Of a stretch of DNA of 64,000 bases, positions 34,331 to 45,400 are shown piece by piece. How positions within the stretch are numbered: position 1 is the first letter of the stretch; each line of letters opens with the position of its first letter. The position numbers and the translations under genes are program-made. The notes below the pieces were generated by a model, which saw only the letters and a list, made by a program, of their open reading frames with translations, made no database searches and had not been told where the DNA came from. The stretch comes from Eutreptiella sp. 'Long Island Sound 2002' (Eukaryota; Euglenozoa; Euglenophyceae; Eutreptiales; Eutreptiaceae): the NCBI GenBank assembly GCA_964036045.1, contig OZ038380.1:117351699-117415698 (forward strand), in the 5' to 3' direction.

Positions 34331-34498
34331 AAAAGTGGAAAACAGAGGCGCGCGTACACTGCAGGCACAGGCATGGGCAGCTGGTGCGGCGGTGCTATAG
34401 TGTTGTGTCCTCTGGCGTGTGTCGCCGGTGCTGTGGCGGCGGTCGCGCCCCAGGGGTGCGGCTCGCGTGTCCTGATGTACATGGGTATGGGTCAGGGT

Positions 34499-34876
34499 GG
34501 GTTTGGTTAGGTGTCTCTTTGCTTCTGGTGCTGGCTGGTTAGGCGGCTGTGTGGGCTGTGGCTGTGGGCTGTGTCTACGCATTTCCCTCAGCAGGCCTGG
34601 TTTGGAGTCAAGGGTTGACGGTTTCGGGTTGTGGCTCGGGTTTGATTTGTGTTGGGGCTTCGGCCCGGTTAGGCTTGGGTCAGGGTGGGTTTGGTGAGGT
34701 GTTTCTTTGCTTCTGGTGCTGGCTGGTTAGGCGGCTGTGTGGGCTGTGGGTGTGGGCTGTGGTTGCGTTGTTCCCTCGGCGGGTTTGGTTAGGAGTCAAG
34801 GGTTAGCGGTTTCGGGGTGTGGCTCGGGTTTGATTTGTGCTTGTGTTCTGGCTCGGTTAGGCGGTTGCGCGGGGCC
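34499..34876. repeat. 188-bp tandem duplication in LINE-C 3' region
   Basis: The block with CTTCTGGTGCTGGCTGGTTA starts near 34500 and again near 34689. The truncated copy at 3240-8205 has only one such unit. Confidence 0.75.
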
Positions 34877-35588
34877 GGGCGTGTGGGTAGCGGCGTCCAT
34901 GGAGTCGTGCGCCCGAGGCGGGTGCGGGGTGGTGCGTGTGGGCCGGCCGTTGGCCGGTGGCCTCACTGGGAGTCCCACACGGAGGGGTCGGCGGGCGCGC
35001 CGGGGGCGTACGCAGCGTGCAGGTTGGGCAGCTGCGGGCGCACGTGCAGGGCGTCGGCGTGCCCGATGGGGACCTCACTGAGGACCGAGGGGTTGGCGGT
35101 GAGTAGTATGCGATGCCCGGGAGGGGTGGTGGTGGGGAGCGGGAGGATGTCCGCGGCCCGCGACGTGGGGGCGAACACGGCGTGGGTCGGGTGCGGCCCT
35201 GGGAGTGGTGCTGGGGGGAGCGGGACCATAGGACGGCGGTCTACTGTGAGGTGCCAAGCGCCGTGATGGTGGAGGAGCCGGACTAGGGCGATGCTGTGGC
35301 GCAGGGTGTGGGGCTGGGTGCTGGGCGGCGTGGGGACGTGCGGCGGGAGGGGGGGGGGGGCGGGGCGGTGGCGTGGGAGGGGGCATGGCGGAGGAGTGAC
35401 GTCAGTGACGTGTGTGTCGTGCTGAGGGTGGAGAGGAGCCCACGGTATCGGGCCCGGGTTCGGCGCCTTTGGGCGTAGTGGTGCTCGTTGTCGTGTGCGT
35501 TGGCTTCCTTCGGCGTCCGGTTTGTTTGGTGACTTCTGGGCGGGGCCTGGCGTGGCGCCCCGTGGTGGTGCTGTGCTGGATAACGGGG

Positions 35589-36995
35589 TTAGATGGCGGC
35601 GCCGCTGGCCGGGGGGTCAGGCGCGTCGTGTTGTGTGGCGCGCAGGGCTTCTGGGGTGTTGTGGGTGTCCCCGGTGTCGGTGCGCCGACGCTTGTGGGGT
35701 GGTGAGGGGGTGTGTGCCTGCGGGGCTGGGCTTTGGGTGATGTCCCACAGGCGGATGCCGTCTCGCCGTGCTTCCTGGAGGGTCTCCCGCAGGCGCCTGA
35801 GGACGTACGGGTGGTCCTGGGGCGCGGGGAGGTTGCGGGGGTGGACTCCCAGGGGGTGGAGCGCATCGGCCAGCATGGCTTCCCATGCGGCCTGCGGCAT
35901 CCACCCCCCCGCCGGCCGGAGGCGGCAGTTTTCCACCGACCCCTTGCGGGGCCGATGGACCAGGCCCTCGAGGGAGGGCTCTCCCCGGGCCCACTTCCGC
36001 AGCTCCCAGAGCTGCGTGTGGGTCCAGCGCTGCCACCACTGTTCCTGGGCGGGCCTGCGGTCTTGGGCGGAGGAGTGGGCGTGGGTGGGTGTGATGGGGT
36101 CGTGGGGGCCGGCGGCGGTGGCGGGCCTGGGGGATTCATCGTAGTCCTGTTCCGTGGGGGTGCGTGGGGAGTGGGGGTGCACGCGGATGTGGACCCGCGG
36201 GTGTGCGCGTACGGTCTCCGCCTCGGGGTTGGGCGGGGATTCGTGGCGGCGGCGGTAGTGGGGCATGCGTTGCATGTGGGCTGTCATCGGGGGCCGGTAG
36301 GGGGGCGTGGGCGCTGCTGGTGGACCCTGGGGCGGTCCGTGGGCCCGGGGTGCGGGCTTTGGGAGGTGGTGGGACGAGGCGCGCCGCGCTTCGGCCGCGG
36401 CGCGCTCCGCCATGAAGGTGGCGGCGGTGGTGTCGGTGACGGTGGGGGGGCGCCGCGCTGGGCGCTGCTGCCTTCGGGCCTGGGACGGCTGGGGCCGGAT
36501 GTCGTAGAGGACATCCTGGGGGGGCCGGGCCCGAGCTGCCGTCGTGGCGCCGGGTTTGGGCCTGGGCTTGGGCTTGGCTGCGGGCCGCCCTTTGGTGGCG
36601 GCCTTGGGCTTCGGCTGGGTCGTGGGCATGGGCTTCGCCGGGGCGTGGGCTTTGGCGGCGGTGGGGCTGCTCGCGGTGGGGGCGGGTTTGGAGGCCCGTT
36701 TGGGAGGTGTCCTCCGCGGCCTGGGGGGTGGAGTGCTGGATGAGGACGTGGTGGTGGTGGTGGTGGATGAGGTGGTCGTGGTGGTGGAGGTTGTGGAGTC
36801 GGAGGCGGAGGAGAGGGCCGCGGGAGACGGCGGAGGGTCCCGGGCCTCGGGGGCGGGCGTATGATGCTGGGTCCTGTAAGTAGCGAGAACGCGGGTGCAG
36901 GTTCGGGCATCGGGCGTGTGCGCGCGTTTTCCCTGGTGATCCGTGCGTGCTGGTGCTGGCGTGGCGGTGTTGTCTCGGCTGTGCGGGCACGTGGG
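35589..36995 (-). CDS. LINE-C ORF6, function unknown
   Basis: The minus-strand frame is open from 36995 to a TAA at 35589. It is in the same reading frame as ORF5, which stops at TAA 36996-36998. No start is certain; ATG at 36629 is one candidate. The first third is a Thr/Ser/Pro/Lys low-complexity region. Then come a His/Pro region, a Trp-rich helix (QWWQRWTHTQLWELRKWARG), and the block PAPQDHPYVLRRLRETLQEA, followed by a basic cluster (HKRRRTDTGD). The same end block is in the truncated copy. Trp-rich and basic features would suit nucleic-acid or protein binding, but no family is recognised. Confidence 0.55.
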   Translation of the reverse strand, partial: PTCPHSRDNTATPAPARTDHQGKRAHTPDARTCTRVLATYRTQHHTPAPEARDPPPSPAALSSASDSTTSTTTTTSSTTTTTTSSSSTPPPRPRRTPPKRASKPAPTASSPTAAKAHAPAKPMPTTQPKPKAATKGRPAAKPKPRPKPGATTAARARPPQDVLYDIRPQPSQARRQQRPARRPPTVTDTTAATFMAERAAAEARRASSHHLPKPAPRAHGPPQGPPAAPTPPYRPPMTAHMQRMPHYRRRHESPPNPEAETVRAHPRVHIRVHPHSPRTPTEQDYDESPRPATAAGPHDPITPTHAHSSAQDRRPAQEQWWQRWTHTQLWELRKWARGEPSLEGLVHRPRKGSVENCRLRPAGGWMPQAAWEAMLADALHPLGVHPRNLPAPQDHPYVLRRLRETLQEARRDGIRLWDITQSPAPQAHTPSPPHKRRRTDTGDTHNTPEALRATQHDAPDPPASGAAI

Positions 36996-39900
36996 TTACC
37001 CGGGGGGTGGCCATATCTGCTCCAGGACGCGGGGGTGTGTCTGCTGGAGGTAGTCGAGGGTCTCGAAGAAGCATCGCTGGATGCCGGGCATGTCCCCCTC
37101 TGTGAGGTGGGGGTAGTTTTGGGTGGGGGTGTGGGGGCCCGGCCATAGCAGCGCCATGAGGCGGGCTGCCACCATGTACGGGCATAGCTGTGGGGTGGTG
37201 GGGCGTGGGGGGGTGGGTCCCCCGCGGTTTGGGGGGGCTTCCATCTGCTGGGGGCGCAGCGTGACCACCCACACCCATCGGTCCGCGGGGATCCCCCAGG
37301 TCCGTTGGGTCCACTTGGCGAGGCAATACATCGCCCTACCAAGGCCCTGGTAACTGCTGCGGATGGAGAGCAGCGCGTCCAGGGATTCGGGTTCCCACGT
37401 GCCCCAGATGTGGGGGTCGTCCGGGTCTTCCCCCCTGGCGTACGTGTCGGGGCCCGGGTTGTGTGTGGGGGGGGTGTAGTCGGCGGGGAGGAGGGAGTCG
37501 GTGCCGTGTACCACCCAGTGGTCTGTGGGTGCGTGGTAGGTGGTGGTGGAGAGGGTGTAGTGCAGATTGTACATGAGGGTCATGTACGTGGAGGGGGCTG
37601 GCTGCTGCTCGTCGGGGGTGGGGATGTCCCCCGGGACGTGGTGCCGGAAGTTGCTTAGGGAGGCCATCCGGGCCACCCATGTTTCCCGCTCCCACTCCTT
37701 GGTGCTGTTGGGGGTGGCGTCGGGTGGGGGGTGGGCCATGTTGGGCTCGCGGTAGCGGGTGCGGCCCTGGGTGCTGTCCCGCTCTGGCACGGGGTGTCCG
37801 ACCAGGTGTCGCCCCCAGTCGATGGGGGGTACCCAGATCCGGCTCCCCGTGGGGGGCGGGCTCTCGCCGTCCGGGGTGGCGCGTGGGGGGCGCTCGTGTC
37901 GGGCGACGTGGAGGAAGGCGTCGAAGAGGAAGTCTCTGACGCCTTCCCCCAGGGTGGCCGCCTGGACCAGGGTGGCCGCCCGGATGGGGGTGCTGGTGCC
38001 GGAGGTGCGGAGGTACAGCACGACGTCCTGTTCCCCGACCCCCCGGAGGTGCTGCCGTACCGCTGCGGGGTTGTGCAGGGCGTAGGGCTCGGCCGGTGCG
38101 GCGACTGGTGGTGCGGGGTGTGATGGGGGGGGTGGTGTGGGTTGGGGGGGGTGGTCATCGTTGTCGCGCGCGGGGTCCGGTGATGGGGTCTCTTGCGGCG
38201 GCCGCGGGAGGGGGGATTCGCGGTGGCATGTGTCGGCGGGGGCATCGACATCGATTGGTTGGTGCTGGCTGCCGCGTGTTGTGTCCGTGGCCTGGTCTCG
38301 GGGGGGGGGCGGGGGGGGGTGGTGTGGGGGTGGCGCTGTTGGTGGTGGGGGGGGCGGGGGTGGGTGTTGTGCTGGCTGGGGGTCTGGGCGTCCCTGTGGG
38401 TCGTGTGGGTGTTGCGTGTGTGCGCCGTGTGGTCCTTGCGGTTCCTGACTGGTTGTGGTGCCGGGGTGTGGGTGGGAGGCGACCGCATGAGCCCCCGGGT
38501 GGGGCTGTGGTCCGTATGTGATGGGTGGCTGCTGGTGGATGGTGCTCGCTGGTATGGGGTGTGGGTGGGGGGGCTGTTGGTGGTGGTGGGGCGCCCCTAC
38601 TCGGTCCTGGTGTTGCCGGTGTGCGTGCGCGGCTCCTCGCGGGTCCATGGGGGTGTACCGTGGCTCGTATGCCGTGGGTCCGTGTAGCGGGGGCGGCGGG
38701 TGGTGCTGGACCGCGTGGTGGTGGTGTGGAGGGTGTGTCGGTTGTGTGTGGTATCCCGGCGTTGGTGGGTGTGGCGGCAGGGGCTGGTGGTGGTGGTACA
38801 CGTGATGGTGTGGTGCGGTGATGTGCGCTATGTGGGGTGGGTGGTTCGCGGGGCCTGGTTGTGCTGGGGCGTGGTGGGGATGTAGCTGGTGGGGGCCGCT
38901 GTAGTTTGGGGGCATTAGGGGGTAGGGGTTGGGAGGGACGGGGGCGCGGTGGTGGTGTTGGTGGTGCCATGTCCCCTCGCTCTGCGCGTACGGTGGTCTT
39001 GGCATGGTGTGGACGTGTGTGGGCGGTGGTGGCTGACTGGGCTGCAGGGTTTGGGTGCTGCGGTAAGGTGGTGGCGGTGGGCGTTGGTGGTGGTGGTGTT
39101 GCTGGTGTGCCCCGGGGGTCTGGGCGTGGGGCGGTGCGGTGTGGCTGGACCCGGGCCTTGGTCGGGGCGTCGCGCCCTGCTGGCGGGCGCGTTGGCGGGC
39201 CCCCTGGTGCCGGTGCCCCTTGGTCTTCTTGGCCTGGTGGGTGTCGGGGGCGGGTGAACCCCCCTGTCTCCGTGGGGGTGACGGGGAGCGGGCGCGCCAG
39301 CGGTGTGCCTCTTGGAGGCTCGTCTTGAGGCCTCTGACGTAGGCCTCCTGGTCCGTGAGGCTCATCCGCGTGGCGGTGGCCTCGTCGGGGGCGGCCAGGT
39401 GGGTGTCCCGGAAAGACGCCCAGCCCTCCGGGGGTGTCCGTTGTGTGGGGTGGGGGTGGTGTGCCGGGTAGAGGAGTGCGCTGAGGGGGTAAGGTGTTCC
39501 CTTCCGTCGGCCGAGGGCGTTTGCGAACCGGCGGCACGTGGCTCGGAGGTAGGCTGCTATCTCCTCTGGTGCCGTGTCGGCCCACGCTTCCGGCGTCAGG
39601 GCTGCTGCTTGGGGGGCCGGGAGTTGTGGGTCTGGGAGGTGTAGGTCTCGGTGGTGGAGGTATAGGGCGAGGAGGATGTGGCGGGCCGCCACGTTCAAGC
39701 CGCCTCCGCTGTGGCGTAGGGGTGGGCTGTGGGGGGGTAGGGGTGTGTTGCCCGTGGCCACGGCTATGGCCCATGCGTGGTCCGCCGCGTCCGCCACGTA
39801 GTACCCTCCCAGTTGGTCCCGGAGAGTGTCGGTGAGGTACCCGAAGAAGCTGGGGTGGCTGGCGGGGGGGGGTGCGGCTGGGGCCGCGGGCCGTTCGCGG

Positions 39901-40205
39901 TGGCGGGGGTTGAGGTCCCCGCAGTGGGGGCAGTGGGTGAGGCGGTGCGCGGCTCCCAGGCAGACCCAGTGGTCTGGGTTGCAGGGCAGGGCTGTCTGTG
40001 GTAGCCGCTGGCGAGCGCAGAGGGGGCATGCGGTGGCTGGTGGTTGGTGGTACCTGTGGACGGACGGCGGCGTGGGGGGATGGGGGCTGGTGGCGCGCGC
40101 ATGCTGGTGGGAGCGTGTGCGGTGCCTGTGGCGCCCGTGTGTGCTGTGCCAGTGCTGTGCCCGGTGGACGGTGTGTAGACGTGGTGGGGGTTCGGTGTTG
40201 GTATG
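36996..40205 (-). CDS. LINE-C ORF5 with RING-like zinc finger, function unknown
   Basis: The minus-strand frame is open from 40205 to TAA 36996. It lies in the same frame as RNase H (ORF4), separated by TGA 40221 and TGA 40206. No ATG occurs for the first 130 or so codons. The N-terminal part carries CPLCARQRLPQTALPC and then HWVCLGAAHRLTHCPHC (about 40025-39910), a C-x2-C...C-x3-H-x2-C...C-x2-C arrangement like a RING or related zinc finger. Next are a helical region (about 39797-39400), a long His/Pro/Gln-rich linker, and a conserved C-terminal domain (LGEGVRDFLFDAFLHVARHE; GLGRAMYCLAKWTQRTWGIP) that is also found in the truncated copy. A ubiquitin-ligase or nucleic-acid role is possible but unproven. 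Confidence 0.55.
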   Translation of the reverse strand, partial: HTNTEPPPRLHTVHRAQHWHSTHGRHRHRTRSHQHARATSPHPPTPPSVHRYHQPPATACPLCARQRLPQTALPCNPDHWVCLGAAHRLTHCPHCGDLNPRHRERPAAPAAPPPASHPSFFGYLTDTLRDQLGGYYVADAADHAWAIAVATGNTPLPPHSPPLRHSGGGLNVAARHILLALYLHHRDLHLPDPQLPAPQAAALTPEAWADTAPEEIAAYLRATCRRFANALGRRKGTPYPLSALLYPAHHPHPTQRTPPEGWASFRDTHLAAPDEATATRMSLTDQEAYVRGLKTSLQEAHRWRARSPSPPRRQGGSPAPDTHQAKKTKGHRHQGARQRARQQGATPRPRPGSSHTAPPHAQTPGAHQQHHHHQRPPPPPYRSTQTLQPSQPPPPTHVHTMPRPPYAQSEGTWHHQHHHRAPVPPNPYPLMPPNYSGPHQLHPHHAPAQPGPANHPPHIAHITAPHHHVYHHHQPLPPHPPTPGYHTQPTHPPHHHHAVQHHPPPPLHGPTAYEPRYTPMDPRGAAHAHRQHQDRVGAPHHHQQPPHPHPIPASTIHQQPPITYGPQPHPGAHAVASHPHPGTTTSQEPQGPHGAHTQHPHDPQGRPDPQPAQHPPPPPPPPTAPPPHHPPPPPPRDQATDTTRGSQHQPIDVDAPADTCHRESPLPRPPQETPSPDPARDNDDHPPQPTPPPPSHPAPPVAAPAEPYALHNPAAVRQHLRGVGEQDVVLYLRTSGTSTPIRAATLVQAATLGEGVRDFLFDAFLHVARHERPPRATPDGESPPPTGSRIWVPPIDWGRHLVGHPVPERDSTQGRTRYREPNMAHPPPDATPNSTKEWERETWVARMASLSNFRHHVPGDIPTPDEQQPAPSTYMTLMYNLHYTLSTTTYHAPTDHWVVHGTDSLLPADYTPPTHNPGPDTYARGEDPDDPHIWGTWEPESLDALLSIRSSYQGLGRAMYCLAKWTQRTWGIPADRWVWVVTLRPQQMEAPPNRGGPTPPRPTTPQLCPYMVAARLMALLWPGPHTPTQNYPHLTEGDMPGIQRCFFETLDYLQQTHPRVLEQIWPPPG

Positions 40206-40220
40206 TCACGGGGTAGGTTC

Positions 40221-42470
40221 TCATGGTTGGTAGAACAGGAGTTTGAGGAGGTGGGCTTGGTCTGTTGGTGGCAGGGTTGCCGCATGCTGCAGGTATTTGT
40301 GGGTGCGGTATGTGAGTTGCTCCGCCGTCTTGGCAACGGCCGTTCGCTGCATGTGTGCCGCCGTGGCCTGGGGGTCCTCCGCGTGGGTGCGTAGTAAGGT
40401 GTAGACGGCAGTGGGGACGAGTCCCCTGCGGACTGCCTCGAGCACCTCCGTCTGCTTGAGGACGGTGGTGAGTTGCTGGGTCGCCGGGGACTGCGCCAGC
40501 CATCCGGCGTGCTGTGCGATGGTGTGGGTTGGGTTCCAGTCTGTGAGGGTGTCCAGTCCCCTGTACAGGGAGCACGCCTTGAAGTGGTCCCACGTTTCTT
40601 CTTCCGCGTGGCTGCAGATGCATTTGGTGTGTCCTGCGGGGACGTGGATCGAGCGGCGCGTATACCATCGGTGGTATCGGGTGAGGAGGGGAAGTTGTTC
40701 GAGGGCGAGCTGGAGTCGGGGCTTTTGTAGGTGTGCTGGGAGGCTATCCGGGCGCAGGGCGGAGTAGTAGAGGGGGGTGTGGACGGAGTTTTCGAGGCGT
40801 CGGAGGAGTTCGGTGTTTGCTGGGTGGCCCAGTGTGGCGGCGAGTTGCTGGATGGGTGTGGGGTAGTGGTACTGCTTGTCTCGATCCGTGTACGGCGTGT
40901 CCTCGGGCATCCATTGGGGGGGCTGTGCGGCCAGGGGTATCGGGGGCAGGTGCTGCAGGTGGCTGTGGTGTGGGGTGTCCAGTCGCACGCGTTCGAGCCC
41001 TGGGGTGTGGTTGGTGTTCTGGTGTTTGGCCTGCGTGTCTGCGCGTCCATTGCCGTATGCGTAGCGGTGCGACTCCTGCTTGACGATGTGTAGGGCGTCC
41101 TGGGGGTGCATGCCCTTGAAGGCCATCCATAGTCCCAACGCTTGTGTGGTGAGGCCGGAATCGAGTGCTTTGTGGAGGGGTAGGTCCGCAAGGCGCCTGG
41201 TGAGGTGGATGTCGACCGTGGCGTCCACGACTACCCAGATGTTGCGGGGCCGGACCGTCGTGGGTGGCGGTGTGGCGGTGACGGCGTCTGCCATGGTGCG
41301 CAGTTCGCCGTGGGAGGACGCCCCAAAGATGGTGGTCCCGGTGTGGTGTTCCACGTGGAGGCCGTCCGCGCGCCGGGTGATGCGCACGGAGGCGCAACCG
41401 ACCGTGGGGGTGCGTTGCTGGGTGCCGGATGCGTCAGTGAAGTAGATGATGTCGGTGTCGCTGGGTATGGGTAGGCGGGCGATTGCTGTGGGGTGATAGA
41501 CGTAGATGGGGTTCCCCTGGGTGGTTCTGGCGGTGATTTGCGTGGGTTGCAGTAGTGGCGCTGCAGAGACGCCTATTCCCTGGGTGATGATGGCCTGGGC
41601 TCGTGGGGTGAGGCGGAGGAGGCCCCTGTCTGGGCGTCCCTGGGTGATGTACGCGTACATCAGGTGGAAGAGGTATCCCGTATTGGGGTGGAATTTCTGG
41701 CACGTGATGGTCTGTCGCCGCTCCGTGTCGTCCTTGTCGCCGCGGAGGGTGGGGCATTTGTGCTGTAGGGGGCGCATGGGTGCCTCCTGAGGTCCTGCGC
41801 GGTGTGGGTCGCAGCGGTCGTACTCCATGGCTACGCTGTCCGGGTCTGCCTGCTCGTTGGTGAACGTCCATGTCGCCGTGGGTGTTCGGGTCCAGGCTAC
41901 GTGCGCCGGGTGGTCCGGGGGTACCGTGTGAAACCAGGGGGAGAGCCATGCCTGCTGGTCGGCGGTGGCGGCGGCGGTGGGGGTGTGGTAGTGGGTGGAG
42001 ATGAGGTGCAGCAGGGGCCACGGCGTGTCGAGGGCTGCCGGGCCGCAGTGCCAGCACGTGCGTGGTATGCCCTGGTCACTGTGTCTGACTGGTGGTACAT
42101 CGGTCTCCGGTGCATTGTGTTTGGGGATGGACCAGGGGGCATGGTGTCGCTGGACGGTGCGGGTTACATGTTTGTGGCTGTTTGGTGCTAGCAGCAGGAT
42201 GGTGGGTGGTGTCCAGCCTTCGGCTGACGGGGTGGGCTCCCCCTGCGTCGTGCCGCCGTCGTTGGGGGTCTCGTGTTCGCTCAGGCGGGGCCGGGGGTGC
42301 TGGCGCTGGAAGGCTGTGTACGCCGTGTCGATGTCCTTGGGCCCCGGCATGTCGCGCCCTGCCTTCGTAGCACATGCGCGGAGGTACGCTTGGAAGACGT
42401 GGCGTGCCGGCCATTGTGGGTCGGAAAGGAACAGGGCGTGGTGGGCGTCGCATTGGGCCATGATCTGCAT
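40221..42470 (-). CDS. LINE-C ORF4: RNase H and C-terminal zinc knuckle
   Basis: ATG 42470 lies 15 bases after the RT stop (TAA 42486-42488) and in the same frame. The N-terminal 330 residues are His/Pro-rich with scattered Cys/His pairs and no clear domain. RNase H spans about residues 340-480: IIYFTDASGTQQR (Asp), FGASSHGELRTMADAV (Glu), IWVVVDATVDIHL (Asp), HIVKQESHRYAYGNGRADTQ (final Asp). A zinc knuckle follows (CICSHAEEETWDHFKACSLY; C-x-C...H-x3-C) and then a helical end, LKLLFYQP. It would degrade element RNA during second-strand synthesis. RNase H outside the RT ORF is unusual for a LINE. Confidence 0.85.
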   Translation of the reverse strand: MQIMAQCDAHHALFLSDPQWPARHVFQAYLRACATKAGRDMPGPKDIDTAYTAFQRQHPRPRLSEHETPNDGGTTQGEPTPSAEGWTPPTILLLAPNSHKHVTRTVQRHHAPWSIPKHNAPETDVPPVRHSDQGIPRTCWHCGPAALDTPWPLLHLISTHYHTPTAAATADQQAWLSPWFHTVPPDHPAHVAWTRTPTATWTFTNEQADPDSVAMEYDRCDPHRAGPQEAPMRPLQHKCPTLRGDKDDTERRQTITCQKFHPNTGYLFHLMYAYITQGRPDRGLLRLTPRAQAIITQGIGVSAAPLLQPTQITARTTQGNPIYVYHPTAIARLPIPSDTDIIYFTDASGTQQRTPTVGCASVRITRRADGLHVEHHTGTTIFGASSHGELRTMADAVTATPPPTTVRPRNIWVVVDATVDIHLTRRLADLPLHKALDSGLTTQALGLWMAFKGMHPQDALHIVKQESHRYAYGNGRADTQAKHQNTNHTPGLERVRLDTPHHSHLQHLPPIPLAAQPPQWMPEDTPYTDRDKQYHYPTPIQQLAATLGHPANTELLRRLENSVHTPLYYSALRPDSLPAHLQKPRLQLALEQLPLLTRYHRWYTRRSIHVPAGHTKCICSHAEEETWDHFKACSLYRGLDTLTDWNPTHTIAQHAGWLAQSPATQQLTTVLKQTEVLEAVRRGLVPTAVYTLLRTHAEDPQATAAHMQRTAVAKTAEQLTYRTHKYLQHAATLPPTDQAHLLKLLFYQP

Positions 42471-42485
42471 CTGTGTTGGGGTGAT

Positions 42486-45400
42486 TTACACTATGGTGAT
42501 GGTGGCCCCTACGAGGCGCAGGGTGTCCACCTCGCCTGCCGGGTGTCGGTGGATGTCGGTGTGTGTGGCCACGAGTGGCCCCTGTTGGTCGCAGTGGTGG
42601 TTTGTCAGGATGGCGTGCGTGTGGTGCGGTAGGAGGAGTTGTAGCTGGGCCCAGATGCCAGCGCCCACGGGGGTGGAGACGCCGTGTTGTGCCAGTATCC
42701 ACCGGGGGCAGGTGTTGCGGGCCATTTGCGCTTCTTTTATGCGTATGGCCGCCGCCTCGCGAACTTCTGGTTGGTGGTTGTGTGTTACCCTGTGTAGGAG
42801 GTGTGCTGCGTGTTTGGCATAGGCCATGTCGACCAGGGCGCCCGTATTGTCTCCGTAGTAGCGCCAGTGGGCCATCATGGCCTCCTTGGGGAAAGACGTG
42901 GGCCAGCCTCCGTGTTGCGCCCATGCCTTCGTCACTTGTTGTCGAGCGTGGCGTAGTGCGTCTTGGGGGCGCGGGAGGTGCAGGGCTTGGTACCCGATGG
43001 CCGCGTTGAGCACTGCTTCCATGAAGTACGCCAGGCCCTGCGTAGACAGGAGGTCCCCCCTGGCAATTTGGGTTAGCCGGGCGAGGCGCTCTTCTAGCTT
43101 GCTTGGGAGTGTGATGTGGTGGTGCCGCGTGGCCTGTGTGACTCCCAGGTGGACTGTGGTGTCTTCCAGGTGCAGGGGTTCGCCTTTCCGGATGTGGGGG
43201 GTGGGGGTCTCGGCGTCGGCCAGCCCGACCGATTTGCGGGGGTGCACTAGGAGCTGGTGGGCGTCCAGGTAGGTTGTGGTGAGTTGGAGAATGGCGGACG
43301 CTTGTTCGGTGGTCGTTGGTAGCCCTGCGTTCTCAGGGTCGCGGTGGCGGGTGGCTGTAGTGAGGAGGTTGTCATCTGCGAAGTTGATGAGGGGGGACCG
43401 TAGCGGGTATGGGGCGTACCCCGGGTATACCCGTGCTAGCTCGAATGCCAGTGGCAGGGTGACGAGGAGGTAGAGGAAGGGGCCTTCGGCGCCTCCCTGG
43501 GGGACCCCGCTGTCTGTGCCGGTCCAGGGGGTGAGGCCCGCGGCCGTGATGACGGCGTAGAGTCGGGTTTGGATGTACCCGGTCATGAAGGACAGGAATG
43601 GGAGGCCCATGGCATCCCATACCTCCGTGAGGAGCCGGTGTGGGGCGTGGGGGAACGCGCCTTGGACATCGAGGGAGGCGATGATCATCTCGTACGGGTT
43701 CATGTCCAGTGCGGTGTCCTGGAGGAAGATGGCCTCGTGGGGGGACCTGCCGGCCATGGCCCCCCACATGCTGGCGGGCACGTGGGCGAAGACCGCTGGC
43801 GCGATGCGGCCAAGGATGAGCGTCCACACCAGCTTGACCTCGGTGGTGGCGCATACTATGGGCCGCCAGTTCCCCGGCTGCGCCCAGTCCCCCTTTTTGT
43901 AGAGGGGGTGGACCAGGTTGGCCCACTCAGGGGGGATGGGCGTGGCGCCCGTGACGATGTCCCACAGGCGGGCTGCCAGGCGGCGTTTGATGGGCAGGGT
44001 GAGACGTTGGTATGCTTCGGCCGGCAAACCGTCGACGCCGGGTACGACCCCCTTCTTCAGGCGGTCCAGGGCGCGCTGCAGTTCTGAGATGCTGAAGGGG
44101 TCGTGTTCGATGGCGCGCCGCTGTTCCCGGTTGAAGACCCTGGGCACATGCTCGCGGATGGTGTTTCTGGTGTGGGGGTCGAGCTCGGGGAGGGCGTCCC
44201 CGTGTTGCGCCTGGAAGCTGTCCAGGACTGCCTGGAGGACGGCGTCGGGGTCATTGGTGAGGCCTCCTTCGGGGGTGCGGACCGCGTGGATGGTACGGCG
44301 CCCCGTGTCCTCCAGGACGCGGCTGACGTACCGCAGGGACTTGTACGGCGTGTCGTTTCTGCCGTATCTTTCGCGTTCCTGGGCTGCTGCCGCTATGCGG
44401 TGGGCGTGCCATTCCTGGAGTTGGTGGCGGCGGGTGGTGAGGAGCGCACGGAGGTGGGCGTCCCGGTCCCGTGCCTCCGGTGTGCTGGGGCGTAGCAGGG
44501 TGGCGAGTTCCCCTTTCGTGGTCCAGATGTCATGGACGAGTTGCTGGAGGGTGAGGTCCGGTGGTGCTCCCGTGTGGTTGGTGTCACGCTCCATGCCGCA
44601 TGCTTGTGCCGCCCGGCGCATGGCGGTGGTGAGTGTCGGTGCACCCGGGCGGCGTAGGATGGCGTGTAGGGCCCTGTTATACCTGTGCCAGGCGCCGTGG
44701 TCGTCCTCGGCCGGGAACTGCAGTGTGGGTGGGAGGGTGTCGTCTGGCAGGGTGGCTGCGGGTGGGGGTAGGTCGGGGATGATGAGGTCGATGTAGAGGG
44801 GCCGGTGGCCCGTGCCTGTGGGCGGGAGGTCCCCGTAGGCTGCTTCGTGGACGCGCACCGTGGTTGGGTCCCCGTAGCACGTGTCGATGCGGGATGGGTG
44901 GGTGCCGGCTTGGTGGGGGTAATGGGAGGGTGTGCCGGTGAGCCCTGCCGTGAGGTCGGTGAGGCCCAGCTGGTGCATGGCGTCCCGGACAGCTATGTCG
45001 GTGGCTGTGGGTGGGCCGGTGCGGTCGTCGTCGGTGGGAGCGGCGTTTAGGTCGCCTATGATGATGGTGGGTGCCAGGAGGGAGAGTCGGCGGTACGCCA
45101 GGCTCAGGGTGTCCAGGAAGTCCTTGGTCTCCTCCCCGAACGGGACGTGCGTGAGCAGCACGTTTAGCTGCCATCCGGGCCCCACGCACTCGTACGCCCC
45201 GAGGCGACCATCCACTCCGAGGTCGGGGTGGGCATGTACCGTGACCGATGTCTTGTGGTAGGGGGGTACCCCCCGTTCCCAGTGGGCGTGATATTTGTTC
45301 CCCTCTGGGTCCAGGATTGGTGCTGGTTCGGGTTGGTCCGCTTTGCGGAGGGCTTGCTCCAGGAACCCCAGGAGGTCTGCGCCTTGGGGGTGCGGCCCGG

